From Hyperoodon ampullatus (lineage: Eukaryota; Chordata; Mammalia; Artiodactyla; Ziphiidae): a stretch of 64,000 nt of DNA. The stretch is taken from positions 2,336,501-2,400,500 of the forward strand of contig OX457060.1 of NCBI GenBank assembly GCA_949752795.1, written 5' to 3'. The notes below the pieces were generated by a model. The model saw nothing but the letters and a program-made list of their open reading frames with translations, did not search any database and was not told the DNA's origin. Positions 1-10,890 of this stretch are shown piece by piece. Both the position numbers and the translations under genes were made by a program. The stretch's first letter is position 1. Every line of letters starts with the position of its first letter.

Positions 1-849
1 GCTCTGTGACAGGTAACCCCAGAGGCCTTTCCGTTTTACAGATAGGGAAAATAAGGCTCAGCTTGGCCCAGGTAACACCAGAGCTGCTTCTGGGCCCCAG
101 ACAGGGTTCTTTCTACTCTTCCCCTGAGGGAATCTTATGAATAGTCTGGAAGTTGATGAATATTCTGGAAGCTTATGTTTCCCATCGACCATCAAGCTGA
201 GGTCCTCTCAGGAATACAAAACTGTAAATATTGTCGAACTTGGTGATAGCATCAGTTTTCATGACAACAGGCTATGATGTCACAGACAGTTGCCTGGCAC
301 AGCAGAGACACAAGCAGGCAGGAACATGTGGAGCCATGGCAGGGAGGGTGTAAGACACAGTCCATTAGCACAGATGCTGCAAGCCTTCCACCCACCCTCT
401 CCCAGCAGCGGCTGCTGCTTTCTCAAAGGGAGACACACTGACATTTCAGAGCAAATACATGGGCTTGATGAACCATTGAATGCTTCTGCTTGCAAGCTCA
501 CACAATTAATCAAAAACAAATATGATTTCCCTAAAGGTTTTCTTTGACTATTTGCTGAAAGGACAATACTTATTTCTTTCTTTTCTTTTCTTACTTTTTG
601 TTTTGTTTTTGTAATCCTGGGATCTTGCAGTTGGCTAAGTGGTAGTTGGTTTCTTGTGTGCCCAGCAGGGGAAGCTATTAATTCCTGTCGACATGGCAGA
701 ACAGGGTGGGGGTGACAGTGAGAAAGGGCCAGTAGGGGGTCAAGTACTGGGAGGCAAGTGAGTTTCTGGAAGGAGACTGGGAGGTTGAGCCCAGATACTG
801 AAGATCCTGGGGCTGAAAGGCACTAGTCCTGGGGTTCTCACCGTGTGAC
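1..849. other. Unique sequence, no gene recognised
   Basis: No convincing coding frame, RNA gene or young repeat is visible. Bases about 35-90 resemble the common ancient repeat motif for 'gaggaaactgaggc' with later decay. A pyrimidine-rich stretch rich in CTTTT units lies at about 571-612. The small open frames on both strands here overlap each other and show no family features. Confidence 0.5.
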
Positions 850-1440
850 AAGGCAGCCCTGGGTCCTCTTGCCAGTTGGAATCATTCTCATCAAAGTGCT
901 CCATGTTGTTAAAAGCTGTGGCTGATTATGTTGTTCAAAGAGGGATACAACAACATCTTCCATCCCACATGCTCTTTGGCAAAAGGACTGCGCCAGTGTA
1001 GAATTGAATTCCCCTTCCCTGGAATCTGCACTGGTCTTGGTGAATTGCTCCACCAATAAAATGTGGCAGAAGTGATGGGCCTTCCAAAGTTAGGTAATCA
1101 GTATCTCGCAGCTTCCACCTGGATGTCTGGGAACTCTAGGTGCTGGGATGTTCATGCTGGGAACCCAGAGGCCGTGTTGTAAGGTGCCCAAGCCACGTGG
1201 AGATGCCACCTGGAGGGGCTCCAGGGATGACCCCAGGTGTGCTCCCAGCCATTTAGGCATCAAGTTTGGTAGAGGTTCCAGTGACTGCAGCCTCCTGAGT
1301 GACCCTCAGTGAGAACTACCCAGCTGAGCCCAGCCAACCTGCAGAATTGTGACATAAAATGAGACGTCATCATCTCAAGCCACTACATGTCCAGGGCGAC
1401 TAATGGTAACAGGAACACAAGCAATGACTTGAAGTTGTTG
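850..1440 (+). repeat. Ancient LTR-like (MaLR/MLT1-like) interspersed repeat
   Basis: The order of phrases (a 'ccaataaaatgtggcagaagtga' type segment near 1052, 'cgcagcttccacctgg' near 1109, 'aggccgtgttgtaag' near 1169, 'ctgagcccagccaacctgcagaattgtgacataaaatgag' near 1325 and 'tcaagccactac' near 1376) matches a widespread old mammalian LTR as I remember it. It is strongly diverged and has no open frame. The family name is uncertain. Confidence 0.45.
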
Positions 1441-2394
1441 TGTGAAACAAAACCCAGACAGGCCCAAGGTCAGAGACCACAGTCACGGCAGATGACTGGC
1501 CCTGTGGTGGGCCCTGAAGTCCAAGGCCTCTGACCTTCAGAACCAGGAGACAGTCAGTGGCCTGCCTGTGGGTGAATCCTGCCGTAAGGAGGGCATGTGG
1601 GAAGCGTGGGGATCAGCCGTCAGTCCGCTCCAGGAGCCTGGCTGTTGGTCTGCAGTTTGGCAACATAAATGCCAATCAGGCAAGATCTGCTCCAGCTCTG
1701 ATGGGGTGGTTTGGAACCTCGGCATGCAGGACCGTTCATTTTATCTGGTTGGTTTTGGCTGAGTCTCCCAGCAACTGAGATTGGATGAATGTCCCTTTGC
1801 AGAGTTTCATCCAAGTGGCTGATAAAAATGCCGGAGCGCGCCAAGCCTGTGAAATCTCACAGAAGATGCTGCTTCCATGGGGCCCTCTTTGGGTACTGTT
1901 GTTCTGCCAGCTGTGAATCCACCAATTTGTACTTATCTCGGCCTATGCTTTTCCATCTGATCCACCATTTCATGAAGTGCTTTACTGAAATCTAGTTCGG
2001 AATGATTTAGTGGCCTAGGAAAGCTTCCAAGCAGGAAAGGAGTTCGAGTTGGTGGTTATTACTCAACCCATCATCCTCCCAGAGACCTCCATGTTTCCTC
2101 TGCGTGTAAGTATTCTCTGGTCCCCACCTTCCCCCATGGGTTGGCTCATGGGATACAGTGTTCACCATTTACATTTTTTTCCTTAAAGAAATATTACATT
2201 TGCCCTCTCACTTTTCTCCCACTTTATTCATCCTCTCATTTCCTGAAGATGCCTTTCTTTGACTGTATCTGCATTGTCTTTCTATATTGTATTTCCCCCC
2301 AGATAGTATTATACCATAAAAGGCAATGAAAACATTTTTAGATGTAGAGCTTAGAACCAGTATACATTTAGGAAGTTCTTCCTGTTGTCATCTT
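1441..2394. other. Unique sequence, no gene recognised
   Basis: Mixed-composition DNA that becomes AT-rich after about 2150. Short overlapping frames occur on both strands at 1537-1995 without domain features, so none is called as a gene. No repeat family was recognised. Confidence 0.5.
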
Positions 2395-2401
2395 CCAATA
2401 T

Positions 2402-2407
2402 ATATAT

Positions 2408-2484
<77 letters not shown>
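2402..2484. repeat. Compound microsatellite (TA)n(GATA)n(TG)n
   Basis: A short TA run is followed by about ten GATA units and then about fourteen TG units, ending exactly where the reverse CHR SINE begins. The sequence ccaatat flanks both the far side of the microsatellite (2395-2401) and the far side of the SINE (2675-2681). This means the microsatellite occupies the place of the SINE's A-tail. CA and TATC expansions on the SINE strand would then derive from that tail. Confidence 0.9.
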
Positions 2485-2486
<2 letters not shown>

Positions 2487-2674
2487 TATGCGGGCCTCTC
2501 ACTGTTGTGGCCTCTCCCGTTGCAGAGCACAGGCTCCGGATGCGCAGGCTCAGCGGCCATGGCTCACGGGCCCAGCCGCTCCGTGGTATGTGGGATCTTC
2601 CCAGACCGCGGCACGAACCCGTATCCCCTGCATCGGCAGGCGGACTCTCAACCACTACGCCACCAGGGAAGCCC
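2485..2674 (-). mobile_element. CHR-type tRNA-derived SINE
   Basis: Reverse-oriented SINE of about 190 bp. The pol III promoter head lies at the right end (reverse complement of a GGCTTCCCTGGTGGCGTAGTGG-type head) and the tail at the left end has become a microsatellite. The 7-bp sequence ccaatat on both sides is the probable target-site duplication. It sits directly beside the 3' end of an older reverse L1. The element is non-coding; the open frames through it are incidental. Confidence 0.93.
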
Positions 2675-3039
2675 CCAATATTTTTTTTATTGAAGTATAG
2701 TTGCTTTACAATGTTGTGTTAATTTCTGCTGTACAGCAAAGCGAATCAGTTATACATACATATATACATTCTTTTTTTAGTCTTTTCCATTATGGTTTAT
2801 CATAGGATATTGAATATAGTTCTCTGTGCTACACAGTAGGACCTGTTTTTTATCCATTCTATATACAAAAGCTTACATCTGCTGACCCCAACCTCCCACT
2901 CCATCCCTCCCCCAACCCCCTCCTCTTGGCAGCCACCAGTCTGTTCTCTATGTCTGTGAGTCTGTTTCTATTTCATAGATAAGTTCATTTGCATCATATT
3001 TTATTTTACTTATTTAATTTTTTAAAGATTTATTATTTA

Positions 3040-3347
3040 TTTATATTTATTTTTTGGCTGCATCAGGTCTTTAGTTGCAGCACGCAGGATCTTTGTTGAG
3101 GCATGTGGGATCTCATTTGTGGCACACGAGATTCTCTCTAGTTGTGGTGCATGGGCTCCAGGGCTCATGGGCTCTGTAGTTTGAGGCATGTGGGCTCTCT
3201 AGTTGGGACATGTGAGCTCAGTATTTGGGGCACGTGGGCTTAGTTGTCCTGTGGCAGGTGGGATCTTAGCTCCCTGACCAGGGATCGAACCATGTCCCCT
3301 GCATTGTAAAGGCAGATTCTTTACCACTGGACCACCAGGGAAGTCCC
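3040..3347 (-). mobile_element. Older, longer CHR-family SINE inside L1
   Basis: Reverse SINE with an A-rich tail region at about 3016-3055, a body with repeated 'gtgggctctctagttg' type units, and a head ending in the 'gaccaccagggaagtccc' type sequence. Target-site duplications are clear: tgcatcatatttta at 2990-3003 and again at 3348-3361 (14 of 14). Its body differs from the nine young CHR copies, so it belongs to an older subfamily. It inserted into the reverse L1 3' region. Confidence 0.92.
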
Positions 3348-3381
3348 TGCATCATATTTTAGATCCCACATATAAGCGATA

Positions 3382-3732
3382 TCATATGGCATTTGTCTTT
3401 CTCTTTCTGACTTCACTTAGTATGATAATCTCTAGTTGCATCCATGTTGCTGATAATGGTATTATTTCATTCTTTTTTATGGCTGAGTAGTACTCCACTG
3501 TATATATGTGCCACATCTTCTTTATCCATTTATCTGTCGATGGACATTTAGGTTGTTTCCATGTCTTGGCTATTGTGAACAGTGCTGCTATGAACATAGG
3601 GGTGCACATATCTTTTTGAATTAAAGTTTTGCCTGGATATATGCCCAGGAGTGGGACTGCTGGATCATATGGTAATTCTAGTTTTAGCTTTCTGAGGAAC
3701 CTCCATACTGTTTTCCATATTGGCTGCACCAA
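3382..3732 (-). pseudogene. L1 ORF2 C-terminal remnant
   Basis: A reverse frame of about 116 residues matches the C-terminal end of L1 ORF2 protein. It contains the typical stretches for '[14 protein letters not shown]', '[20 protein letters not shown]' and 'KKMWHIYTVEYYSAIKKNE', which are also readable in the young L1s at 21445-21822 and 22202-22459. In intact L1s this region lies after the reverse transcriptase, around and beyond the cysteine-rich motif. Here the reverse transcriptase and endonuclease parts are absent because the element is 5'-truncated, so no active protein can be made. Confidence 0.88.
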
Positions 3733-3796
3733 TATACATTCCCACCAACAGTATAGGAGGATTCCCTTTTCTCCACACCCTCTCCAGCCTCCTGTA

Positions 3797-6700
3797 GTAA
3801 TCTTGATGTCTAGCCCATGTCAGTTGGGGTGCAGTGCCATCTCTCTTCCCATTTCTTTCCCCCTCATCATGTAAGGGGAAGAATCAGGCCTCTCCTCAGC
3901 AAAGCTGCTCTCCATATAATTGACGGTTCTTTCTGTGTCCTTCATCTGACTTCTGTGCTTCTGGATAAATAATCCCCACTTCCTTGTGTGTTTCCTCACT
4001 ACCCCTGTTTTTCAGGGCCCTAATCATTTTTATTTCATTCTCCACTATAAATGATTTTAAAGCCCCTTGGAAATATAAAGGTTGTCTAAATAATAAATCA
4101 TCATTTTGGCAAATGATACTGAGACATTTAGAGAGAGAAAATTAATCACCTCCTTATAGCCACAGAATGGCTTTCCACAGGGCGTACCAAGTAGTTTGTA
4201 GAGCTCATTGTTAATTCTCGACCCTTCCTGGAGAAAGTGGGTAGGGACCATTTATTTTACTGGGGGAAAGGCCATGGAGGTGCAGGCGACTTCTTTGTTG
4301 GCACCTCTAGCCAGTGCAGTCCATGGTGTAAAGAGGCCTCTGCTCTCAGCATCCAACACCACACCTGTGGGTTGTGCTGTCTCTGCTCCACCGTCACACA
4401 GTGGGCTTCCTGGGCCCATTCCCTCTGTACATCAGCCTGTGCAGAGCCCAGGATAATGACCATAAAGCCCTTTTTCCTTAGAGCAAATTCTCTGTCCAGA
4501 CTGCTGCAGGGTCTCCCATTGCATCTAGTACAAACACCACAGATTCTACCAATATTCAAGGAGCATGCACTTTCACATACCTCAGCTCATGAATTATTAT
4601 GTCCATTTTGTAGATGAGGAAACTGTGGCTTGTGGACCCTCAGTGGCTTATTCAAACCCACACAGCTAGCATGTGGCAGTGCTGGGATCTGAGGCCAGGT
4701 TAATCTAACACCCTAGTCTAGTACTTTCTCTTCTCTCTAGCCTGAGCTTATGGCTACATCCATTTTAGTTATTTAGGTTTTGAGTGACAGTAAGCAAAAT
4801 CAATACACGTGGACACACATACATATTCCTTATTGGCCCATGTAATTCAAAGTACAGTGTGATGCTGGTTTCAGGCTTGGCTGGATGCAGTATGCTGTTG
4901 TGACTCAGTTTCTGTCTTGTGGCCCCACTTCCTCTGAGTTGGTCTGACGCTCTCCCATCATGGTCAGCAGGTCCATTGTCCTGGTACAATACAAACAGGG
5001 AGATTCACTTCTTGGTAGTTCCTGCACAAGTCCTGGGAGTCATTCTGGTTGATGCCAACCTAGGTCATGTGCTCATCCCTGAACCAGTCACCATGCCCAG
5101 GGGCTGGAATTCACTGATGGGCCTAGATTACTGTTTCTCTTGGGCAACTGAGGGGGTGGGGGTTTGGGTACTCTAAAGGGTGGGTGAAATTGCAAACCAA
5201 GACCATGGACAGTTATGATAAGGAGGATGAGTGGGCGCTGGCTGGCAGAAAATAGGTGCCTTCCCTGGGCACACACTCTGAGACCTTGTGCTCTGGCTGG
5301 GCTGCTCTGCAGATGGACATTGCCTGTCCCACCAGCATCTCTTTGCTAATTCTTGTTTCCTGCTCCTATTTTTCACCCTTCCCATCTGAATCCCCCATAC
5401 CCCTTGGTCTGTTTCATGCCTCCCTGGACCGAGGAAACCTTCTTGGCTGCTGGCTCCTGAAAGCTTCCTCCCTTGAGGACCTGTGATCTGGATTCCTGCT
5501 TTCTTTTCCTTGGTACCCCATTGAGGAAAGACATCTGCTCGCCATCTTGGACAGTTTTCGAGAAATAGATTATGTCCAAGTTGGAATAAATGTGCAAAAT
5601 TCACACCTCCGTGCTATTTGGGACTTTTGGTGAATAGTTGGTGAAAATCACTGCAGCCAAGGATGGAGGCAAAACCAAGTGTGTATGAATGGGAACAAAA
5701 AATATCCTGGGGTCTTAATAGACCGATGAAGACTCTGACTCTGAATACAGTGCCATAATGAGAAGTCTGGCAGGATCCTCCCGGGCACCCAAATGGGATT
5801 CAAACAAATGGGGCATTTTGGCCTGGAAGGTCACGTCATCCTCTTGCTCTGTTCCTGGTCAGTTAGAACCTTCTCGGAGCCTCATCCCCAGTTGGGCCCA
5901 TTATGCCTGAAAACGTATTAATTCCCAGCCTCTGACTCAATCTGATCATTTTCTAGATCAGGAATCTGAGATCCTGAGAGGCTGAATTAATTCCCTAGGG
6001 TCATGCAGTGGGTTAGGGCATAGCTAGAAGTGGAGATTACTTCTGATGCCCCCTCTAGTGCTGTTTCCAGTCTCTGTGGTTTTCCAGGGCGGCTCAGCAA
6101 AGCCTTTACGCTGGGGAATGACTCTGTGTGGGAGGCTTAGGGACTGCAGGCCGTGCCCAGACAGAAGGAGGCTGAGGGCCATGGACAGGATCTGATGGTG
6201 CTTCCTGGAGACTAGTCAGCATAGTCCTGGGCACATGTGGATGCTGAGCCAGTGTGTGGGCACCGAATTGGCTGATGATACTTTTCAGGGTTGGGAAGAT
6301 TCTGGTTAGGAAGGTACTGCCCCAATATTTTCTACACTGCAGAGGAATGGGCCTGTCAGGGTGACAGAACGCTGGGGTAGGCCACGCAGGATGGCCACTG
6401 GGTCCCGTCTCTGGAGGTATTAGAGCAGGAAGTCTGAGTGGCTGAGACAGGAGCTGCCTGAGGCTGGCAGGGTGGGGCCCTCCATCACACAGCTCGTACT
6501 CTGTTTGGGGAGCACCTACCATCTCCCTTTCCTTCTCACAGTCAGTGAAGTATTGCGGTAGAGATGTGCCATTTCTTAGACATGATTTAGATAAATGGAA
6601 AACTCTCATATGGGAGGGTGCTATTTTTAAGAGATACTAGCTACGGAATAAAATTCTGTGAAACACACAATTATTTAGCTGTCTTTTGTTCAGGAACGTT

Positions 6701-7110
6701 CTTCTAATTAACGGCCACTAGCATCTTTTGAGATGTTGGGCAAGTATGCCTGCTATGTGCTTGTTTCAACAGGGAAAAAAATTAATTTGTATTCTTGACC
6801 CCAGTCCTGAGTGAGCCTCCCCTCCAAGGTCCTGAGACAATCACCTCAGGGGTGAGGAGTAGGAGGCTCTCTTTGGGGGACACTGGGACTTGGGGAGACC
6901 GCCTCCCCAGGTGCCTCTTGGCAGTGGCCTCCCTGGGGGGCTGTTATAACCCTGCGGCTCTGAGAGGGCTCCCTCAGTAATGCTGCCCTCCCCGGCACAC
7001 CCTCCCTTCAGTCCTTCTCAGAGCTCCTTTTCATTTATCTTAAAAAAAAAAAGAACTTATTTTGAAATGATTTCAGACCTATGGGAAAATGTTTTAGTAC
7101 AAAGAATTCT
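3797..7110. other. Unique sequence with minor old repeats
   Basis: No gene recognised. Bases about 4595-4720 and 5945-6050 carry decayed copies of a common ancient mammalian repeat ('gatgaggaaactg... cacacagctagcatgtggcag'). GC-rich frames at 5173-5604 (reverse) and 6106-6609 (reverse) have no recognisable domains and low-complexity composition. An A-run occurs at about 7041-7052. Confidence 0.5.
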
Positions 7111-7119
7111 ATTGTACTC

Positions 7120-7470
7120 TTGTATGGGTTGAACTATGTCCCCCACCCTCGCTGAAATCCTAACCTCCAATACCCCAGAGTGTGACCTTATTTGGAAATG
7201 GGTAGTTGCAGATATAATTAGTTAAATTATATATATGATGAGGTCATATTGGAGTAGGGTGGGGCCCTAATCCAATATGACTGGTGTCCTTATCAAGAGG
7301 GGAAATTTGGATGATACATGTGCACAGAGAGAGTGTCATGTGAACACGAGGGCAGGGATCAGGGTGATGCATCCATGAACAAAGCAATGCCAAAGATCGC
7401 CAGCAAACCACCAGAAGCTAGGAGAAAGTTATGGAAATACATCCTCTCTCTCTACTCACAGAAGTCAACA
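7120..7470 (+). repeat. Ancient interspersed repeat, probably LTR-derived
   Basis: The order of phrases 'gtatgggttgaactatgtcccccacc', 'gtgaccttatttggaaatg', 'gatgaggtcatattggagtagggtggggccctaatccaatatgactggtgtccttatcaagag' and 'ccaccagaagctaggaga' matches a mammal-wide repeat that I recognise but cannot name with certainty. Divergence is high and it is non-coding. Confidence 0.6.
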
Positions 7471-8517
7471 AGGACTCGACAAGAAGGTGGTGGCTGGGGG
7501 TGGGGTGGGGGGCAGGGGCATACATACATCCTCATAACTTCCATTAGCTCTCCCTGCTTTCTTGAAATGGAGAGTGATTTCCTGCTCTCATGTCAACTGC
7601 ATGGCATCCCCAACCAGAGTATTGCTCTTAAACCCTTCTAATCGAGAAATTCCAGAGTGTCCTCTGGGGAGGAGACGTGTCATAAGAGGGCTCCTCATTG
7701 GGGTAATTGAGATCCAGTGTCCTGTCCAGGCAGATAGCTTTGCAGAGCTCTGAAAACACTGGCCAGCGTGGCCTCCAATCTTCCCTGGAGCTTTCAAGAG
7801 CAGCTGGGAGGCCAGGAGTGGGCCCGCAGAGTTTTAGGCTCTAATGAGGGAAGCTCTGGCTGGTGGAGCTGGGCCCTCACCCCACAGTTCTAGACCAGCT
7901 GCCTTCCCCATAGCTCAGCAGATTCAGGATCCAGAAGACACTCTGGGACCATGTCTTCCCACCGTGTTGTGCCCTCCTTTTCTCCAGTTTTCCTTCCCCA
8001 AGTTTACAGACTTGCTCAGGTCTCTCCAAACAAGGAACAGAAGTTTGCTTCTGGCCTATCCTACCCCTCTGATGCTTCCTCTTTCCCTTCCAGTGTCTCC
8101 AAAGTAGTTCCCATGGGCTGCTTCCACCTCTGTAAAGACGCTTCCCCTGCAGTTGAATTGACTCTTCATTCCCGTGCTTTCCTAAATGTTGCCTCTACAC
8201 AAATGGAAAATCATCTCCCACCTTCATGCTGCTGTGACTTGGCCCAGTGCTTTTTCACACTTTGTAACATTTATTGGCTTTCCCCCCGATTTCAAAAGAA
8301 ATGCATGCTCTGAGCTCACCTCATTTTCCAAAGACGACATCCTGTAGTCTTTCTTGGTTCAACTGCATTGTGGGAGAACTTACCTCTTTGAATGCTTGTG
8401 CGATCTGCTTGGGAGAATTTAGGGCTGCTACTCTGAAAAGGAAAATGTCAAGTGATGCTTTCTGAAATCATCCAATGTGCCAACATACTGTGAGGGCAGC
8501 ATGCTGGCTGGGTAGGG
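7471..8517. other. Unique sequence, no gene recognised
   Basis: No repeat or gene recognised. Forward frames at 7844-8107 and 7951-8313 overlap each other and are proline/serine-rich without any domain. A short G-rich run lies at about 7494-7515. Confidence 0.45.
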
Positions 8518-8520
8518 TCA

Positions 8521-8705
8521 CCAGATAAAATACAGGATGCCCAGTTAAATTTGGAGTCTATAGAAACAGTACATCACTTTTAGTATAAATGTGTCCCAAA
8601 TACTGTGGGACATGCACTGACATATTGCATGTGACATTTGGGATATACTTAATACTAAAAATGATTTATTATTTATCTGGAATTCACGTTTAACTGGGTA
8701 TCCTG
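8521..8705. mobile_element. Palindromic MITE-like DNA transposon fossil
   Basis: Two levels of inverted repeat are visible. The outer arm 8533-8550 (caggatgcccagttaaat) pairs with 8690-8705 (reverse complement caggatacccagttaaa). The inner arm at about 8582-8598 pairs with about 8637-8656. The whole unit could fold into a long imperfect hairpin. This architecture matches a known class of old palindromic non-autonomous DNA elements in mammals; I do not assign the family. Confidence 0.75.
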
Positions 8706-9236
8706 CTGTTTGTTGGTTTGCTGAGTCTGGAACACTACATGGACAGGAGGGATGGAGCTAGGCCCCCTGTGGACGGCCTTCATCTGAGGTAAACAAGGGC
8801 ATTCGTGAACATAACATAAATGCCAGGCTGGGAGCAAACCAAGACAGAATGAAGCTGAAAGGAAATCTGGGACAGGTCGTGAGACAACTGAACTTCAGAC
8901 CTTGAAGTGAAGTGTCTGAGTCATCGTAGCTCCCGAGAGTTTGCCCTGTTAATCTGAGGCCCTCTTCTGTCCCCAGCTCTATCCCTCTGAGATCACTGCC
9001 ATGACTCCCCCTTCACCCCTATGTGCTAGTAGAGACCTAATATTTTCCCCTAAATCAATTCACTTGAAACCTTGAATGAATGTATTTCAAAAAGGAAGCT
9101 TGATCCCATCGCGCTTAGAGGAAAAGCAGTCTCACTTTTCACAAAGTGCAGGTGACTTTCAATGTAAGGACAATGACATTGATGTTATTGAACTCTAACC
9201 TTGGACTCTGAGTCTGAAGCCTGCTCTTGATTCCTT
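8706..9236. other. Unique sequence, no gene recognised
   Basis: No gene or repeat recognised between the palindromic element and the next SINE. Confidence 0.45.
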
Positions 9237-9250
9237 AAAAAGTGAACTTA

Positions 9251-9432
9251 GGGCTTCCCTGGTGGCGCAGTGGTTGAGAGTCCGCCTGCCGATGCGGGGG
9301 ACGCGGGTTCGTGCCCCGGTCCGGGAGGATCCCACGTGCCGCGGAGCGGCTGGGCCCGTGAGCCGGAGCCTGTGCTCTGTGGTGGGAGGGGCCACAGCAG
9401 TGAGAGGCCCACATACCGCAAAATAAAAAAAA
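9251..9432 (+). mobile_element. CHR-type SINE with clean target duplication
   Basis: Forward SINE with intact A box TGGCGCAGTGG and B-box-like GGTTCGTGCCC. Target-site duplications aaaaagtgaactta lie at 9237-9250 and 9433-9446 (14 of 14). The upstream bases ttcctt before the duplication give a TT/AAAA junction, the classic L1 endonuclease site. Compared with the other copies, about 23 bases are missing after 'gggcccgtgagcc' (the segment that begins atggccgctgagcc elsewhere). The short A-tail is interrupted by one T. Confidence 0.96.
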
Positions 9433-9446
9433 AAAAAGTGAACTTA

Positions 9447-10129
9447 GTAAGTGGTGGAGAGGTGCTAATGACACACCAGTCCCTGCTTGAAATTTTCTTC
9501 TTGACATAATCACAAGGGCGAAAGAAGAATTGCAGGGGACACAACTTTCTAACCCTGCAGGCCAGCATATTTAATGGTTAATGTGACTCTTGTTTCTAGA
9601 AAGTACTGGTGTTGGGTATGTCTTAGTAATGGCCGGTAATGCTAGTTTGCTTTGTTTTTTTAAGAAGTCCTTTATAAATGAATTTCTTCTTTCTGTGGAG
9701 AGGAGTTTGAATTTTTGCAAGTGGGAGTCGAGTTTCCACAGTGCAAGCTCGTGGTGACCTGATCCCACATCCTCTGTGCTGGGGCCACCAGCCAACATCC
9801 AGCAGAAATCACCTTGGGGTCCTTTGGGGCTCTCACTCCACCGTGAGTGAGGCTACAGAGGGAAATGCACCTAGACTCTCCAGCTGTGATCTGAAGAGGC
9901 CCCACTCTGCCCCTGTGGCCCCCAGGCCCTCTGGTTTGATGGCAAGGCCAGCCCAGGATAGAGTGTGCTGAATGGACCAATATCCTTGTCGCTGGGACTG
10001 TGAGTGGGCAAGCCTCATCCCCGACAGGCCAGGCAGGACTTGGAACACAATTTTTCCATGGAAACAATGTACTAAAGGGTGGTTAGGTTTTATGGTACGA
10101 TTGGTTCAGGATAGTAAATTTTCTTTGAG
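9447..10129. other. Unique sequence, no gene recognised
   Basis: No gene or repeat recognised. Reverse frames at 9571-9798, 9672-10067 and 9833-10048 overlap one another and have no domain features. Confidence 0.45.
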
Positions 10130-10710
10130 CACCTAACATATTCCAGACACTGTGCTGGGACTACAAAATGTAGAAAGCACTGTTTTGGGCTAAATGGAGT
10201 TCAGTCCTGTGAGAGAGATGGGCAGAGAACAGACGAACAGGCATTGGCTGCTTAGGGTGATGGGTGCCACAGGGCGGATGGAGGTCCAGTGTGCTGTCGG
10301 GGTCCAGCAGTGGGCCCGGCTAAACCTGAGGGCCTCAGTAGGAGCTGCCCTGAAGCTGAGACTTGAAGAGGGAGGGGGTGTTTGATGGATGATGAGCAGG
10401 GATGTGGGGTGTGTCCAACAGGGTGGACAGCCAACCGTGGGGCCAGGGGGCTGACCTGCATGGTGTGTGCTGAGCTTCTCCCATCCGCCCATATTTCTAA
10501 AGTAAGTTGAGTTTGGAGGGATAAGCAGAGGGGTTTCATGGAGGCCCCCCACCCCAGAGCCTGATAAGAAGTGTGGACTCTCAGTTTTAGGCAGGGGAGC
10601 CACTGAAGGATTTTGGTCAAGTTTATGTTTAAGGAAGTTGCTCTGGCAGTTGTGTGGGTGCTGGATGAGAGGATGCTAAGACAGAGGGAAAATACCAATA
10701 GAAGGCTTCT
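10130..10710 (-). repeat. L2-like LINE fossil
   Basis: Reverse L2-type sequence. Recognisable parts are the 'tgagcacctaacatattccagacactgtgctggga' type start, 'gctgagacttgaagag' near 10356, and 'ggagccactgaaggattttggtcaagtttatgtttaaggaagttgctctggcagttgtgtgg' near 10597. These are complements of common L2 3' segments. It is highly decayed and non-coding. Confidence 0.65.
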
Positions 10711-10769
10711 GTGTCATTCTAGGCAGGGATGAGAAGGCCTGGGCCAGGGGGCTTGCTAGGCTCCCTAGA

Positions 10770-10890
10770 ATGCAAAGCCCAGGAAGGCAGGGATCTTCAT
10801 CTGTTTTGTTCAGACATATCCCAAACGCCTAGACGAGAGCCCGATATGTAGTAAGTGATAAATAAGTATGTGTTGAATGAGAGGTTCAGA
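10770..10890 (+). repeat. L2 3'-end fossil
   Basis: Contains the order 'aggcagggatctt', 'ctgttttgttcagacatatcccaaacgcctag', 'tagtaagtgataaataagtatgtgttgaatga', which is the typical 3' terminus of L2. It lies beside the reverse L2 piece, so at least two L2 insertions are represented. Confidence 0.7.

Larger units (their letters stand above)
2683..3796 (-). mobile_element. Older L1 3' fragment, split by a SINE
   Basis: Reverse-oriented L1 3' portion. Its 3' end lies at about 2683 (start of the 'ttattgaagtatagttgctttacaatg' type end), then the 3' UTR, then ORF2 sequence to about 3796, where similarity stops abruptly. Bases about 3004-3347 are a later SINE. It differs from the young L1s in the window at many sites and its 3' UTR is of an older type, with a 'cagtaggacctgttttttatcc' segment. 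It is a 5'-truncated, dead copy. Confidence 0.9.

Noticed and set aside
2402..2484. CRISPR-like array
   Set aside because: Pure tetranucleotide and dinucleotide units without spacers; a microsatellite in a mammalian genome.
9251..9330. tRNA-like gene (A and B boxes)
   Set aside because: The boxes belong to the tRNA-derived head of a SINE; no cloverleaf with intact stems or anticodon arm was found.
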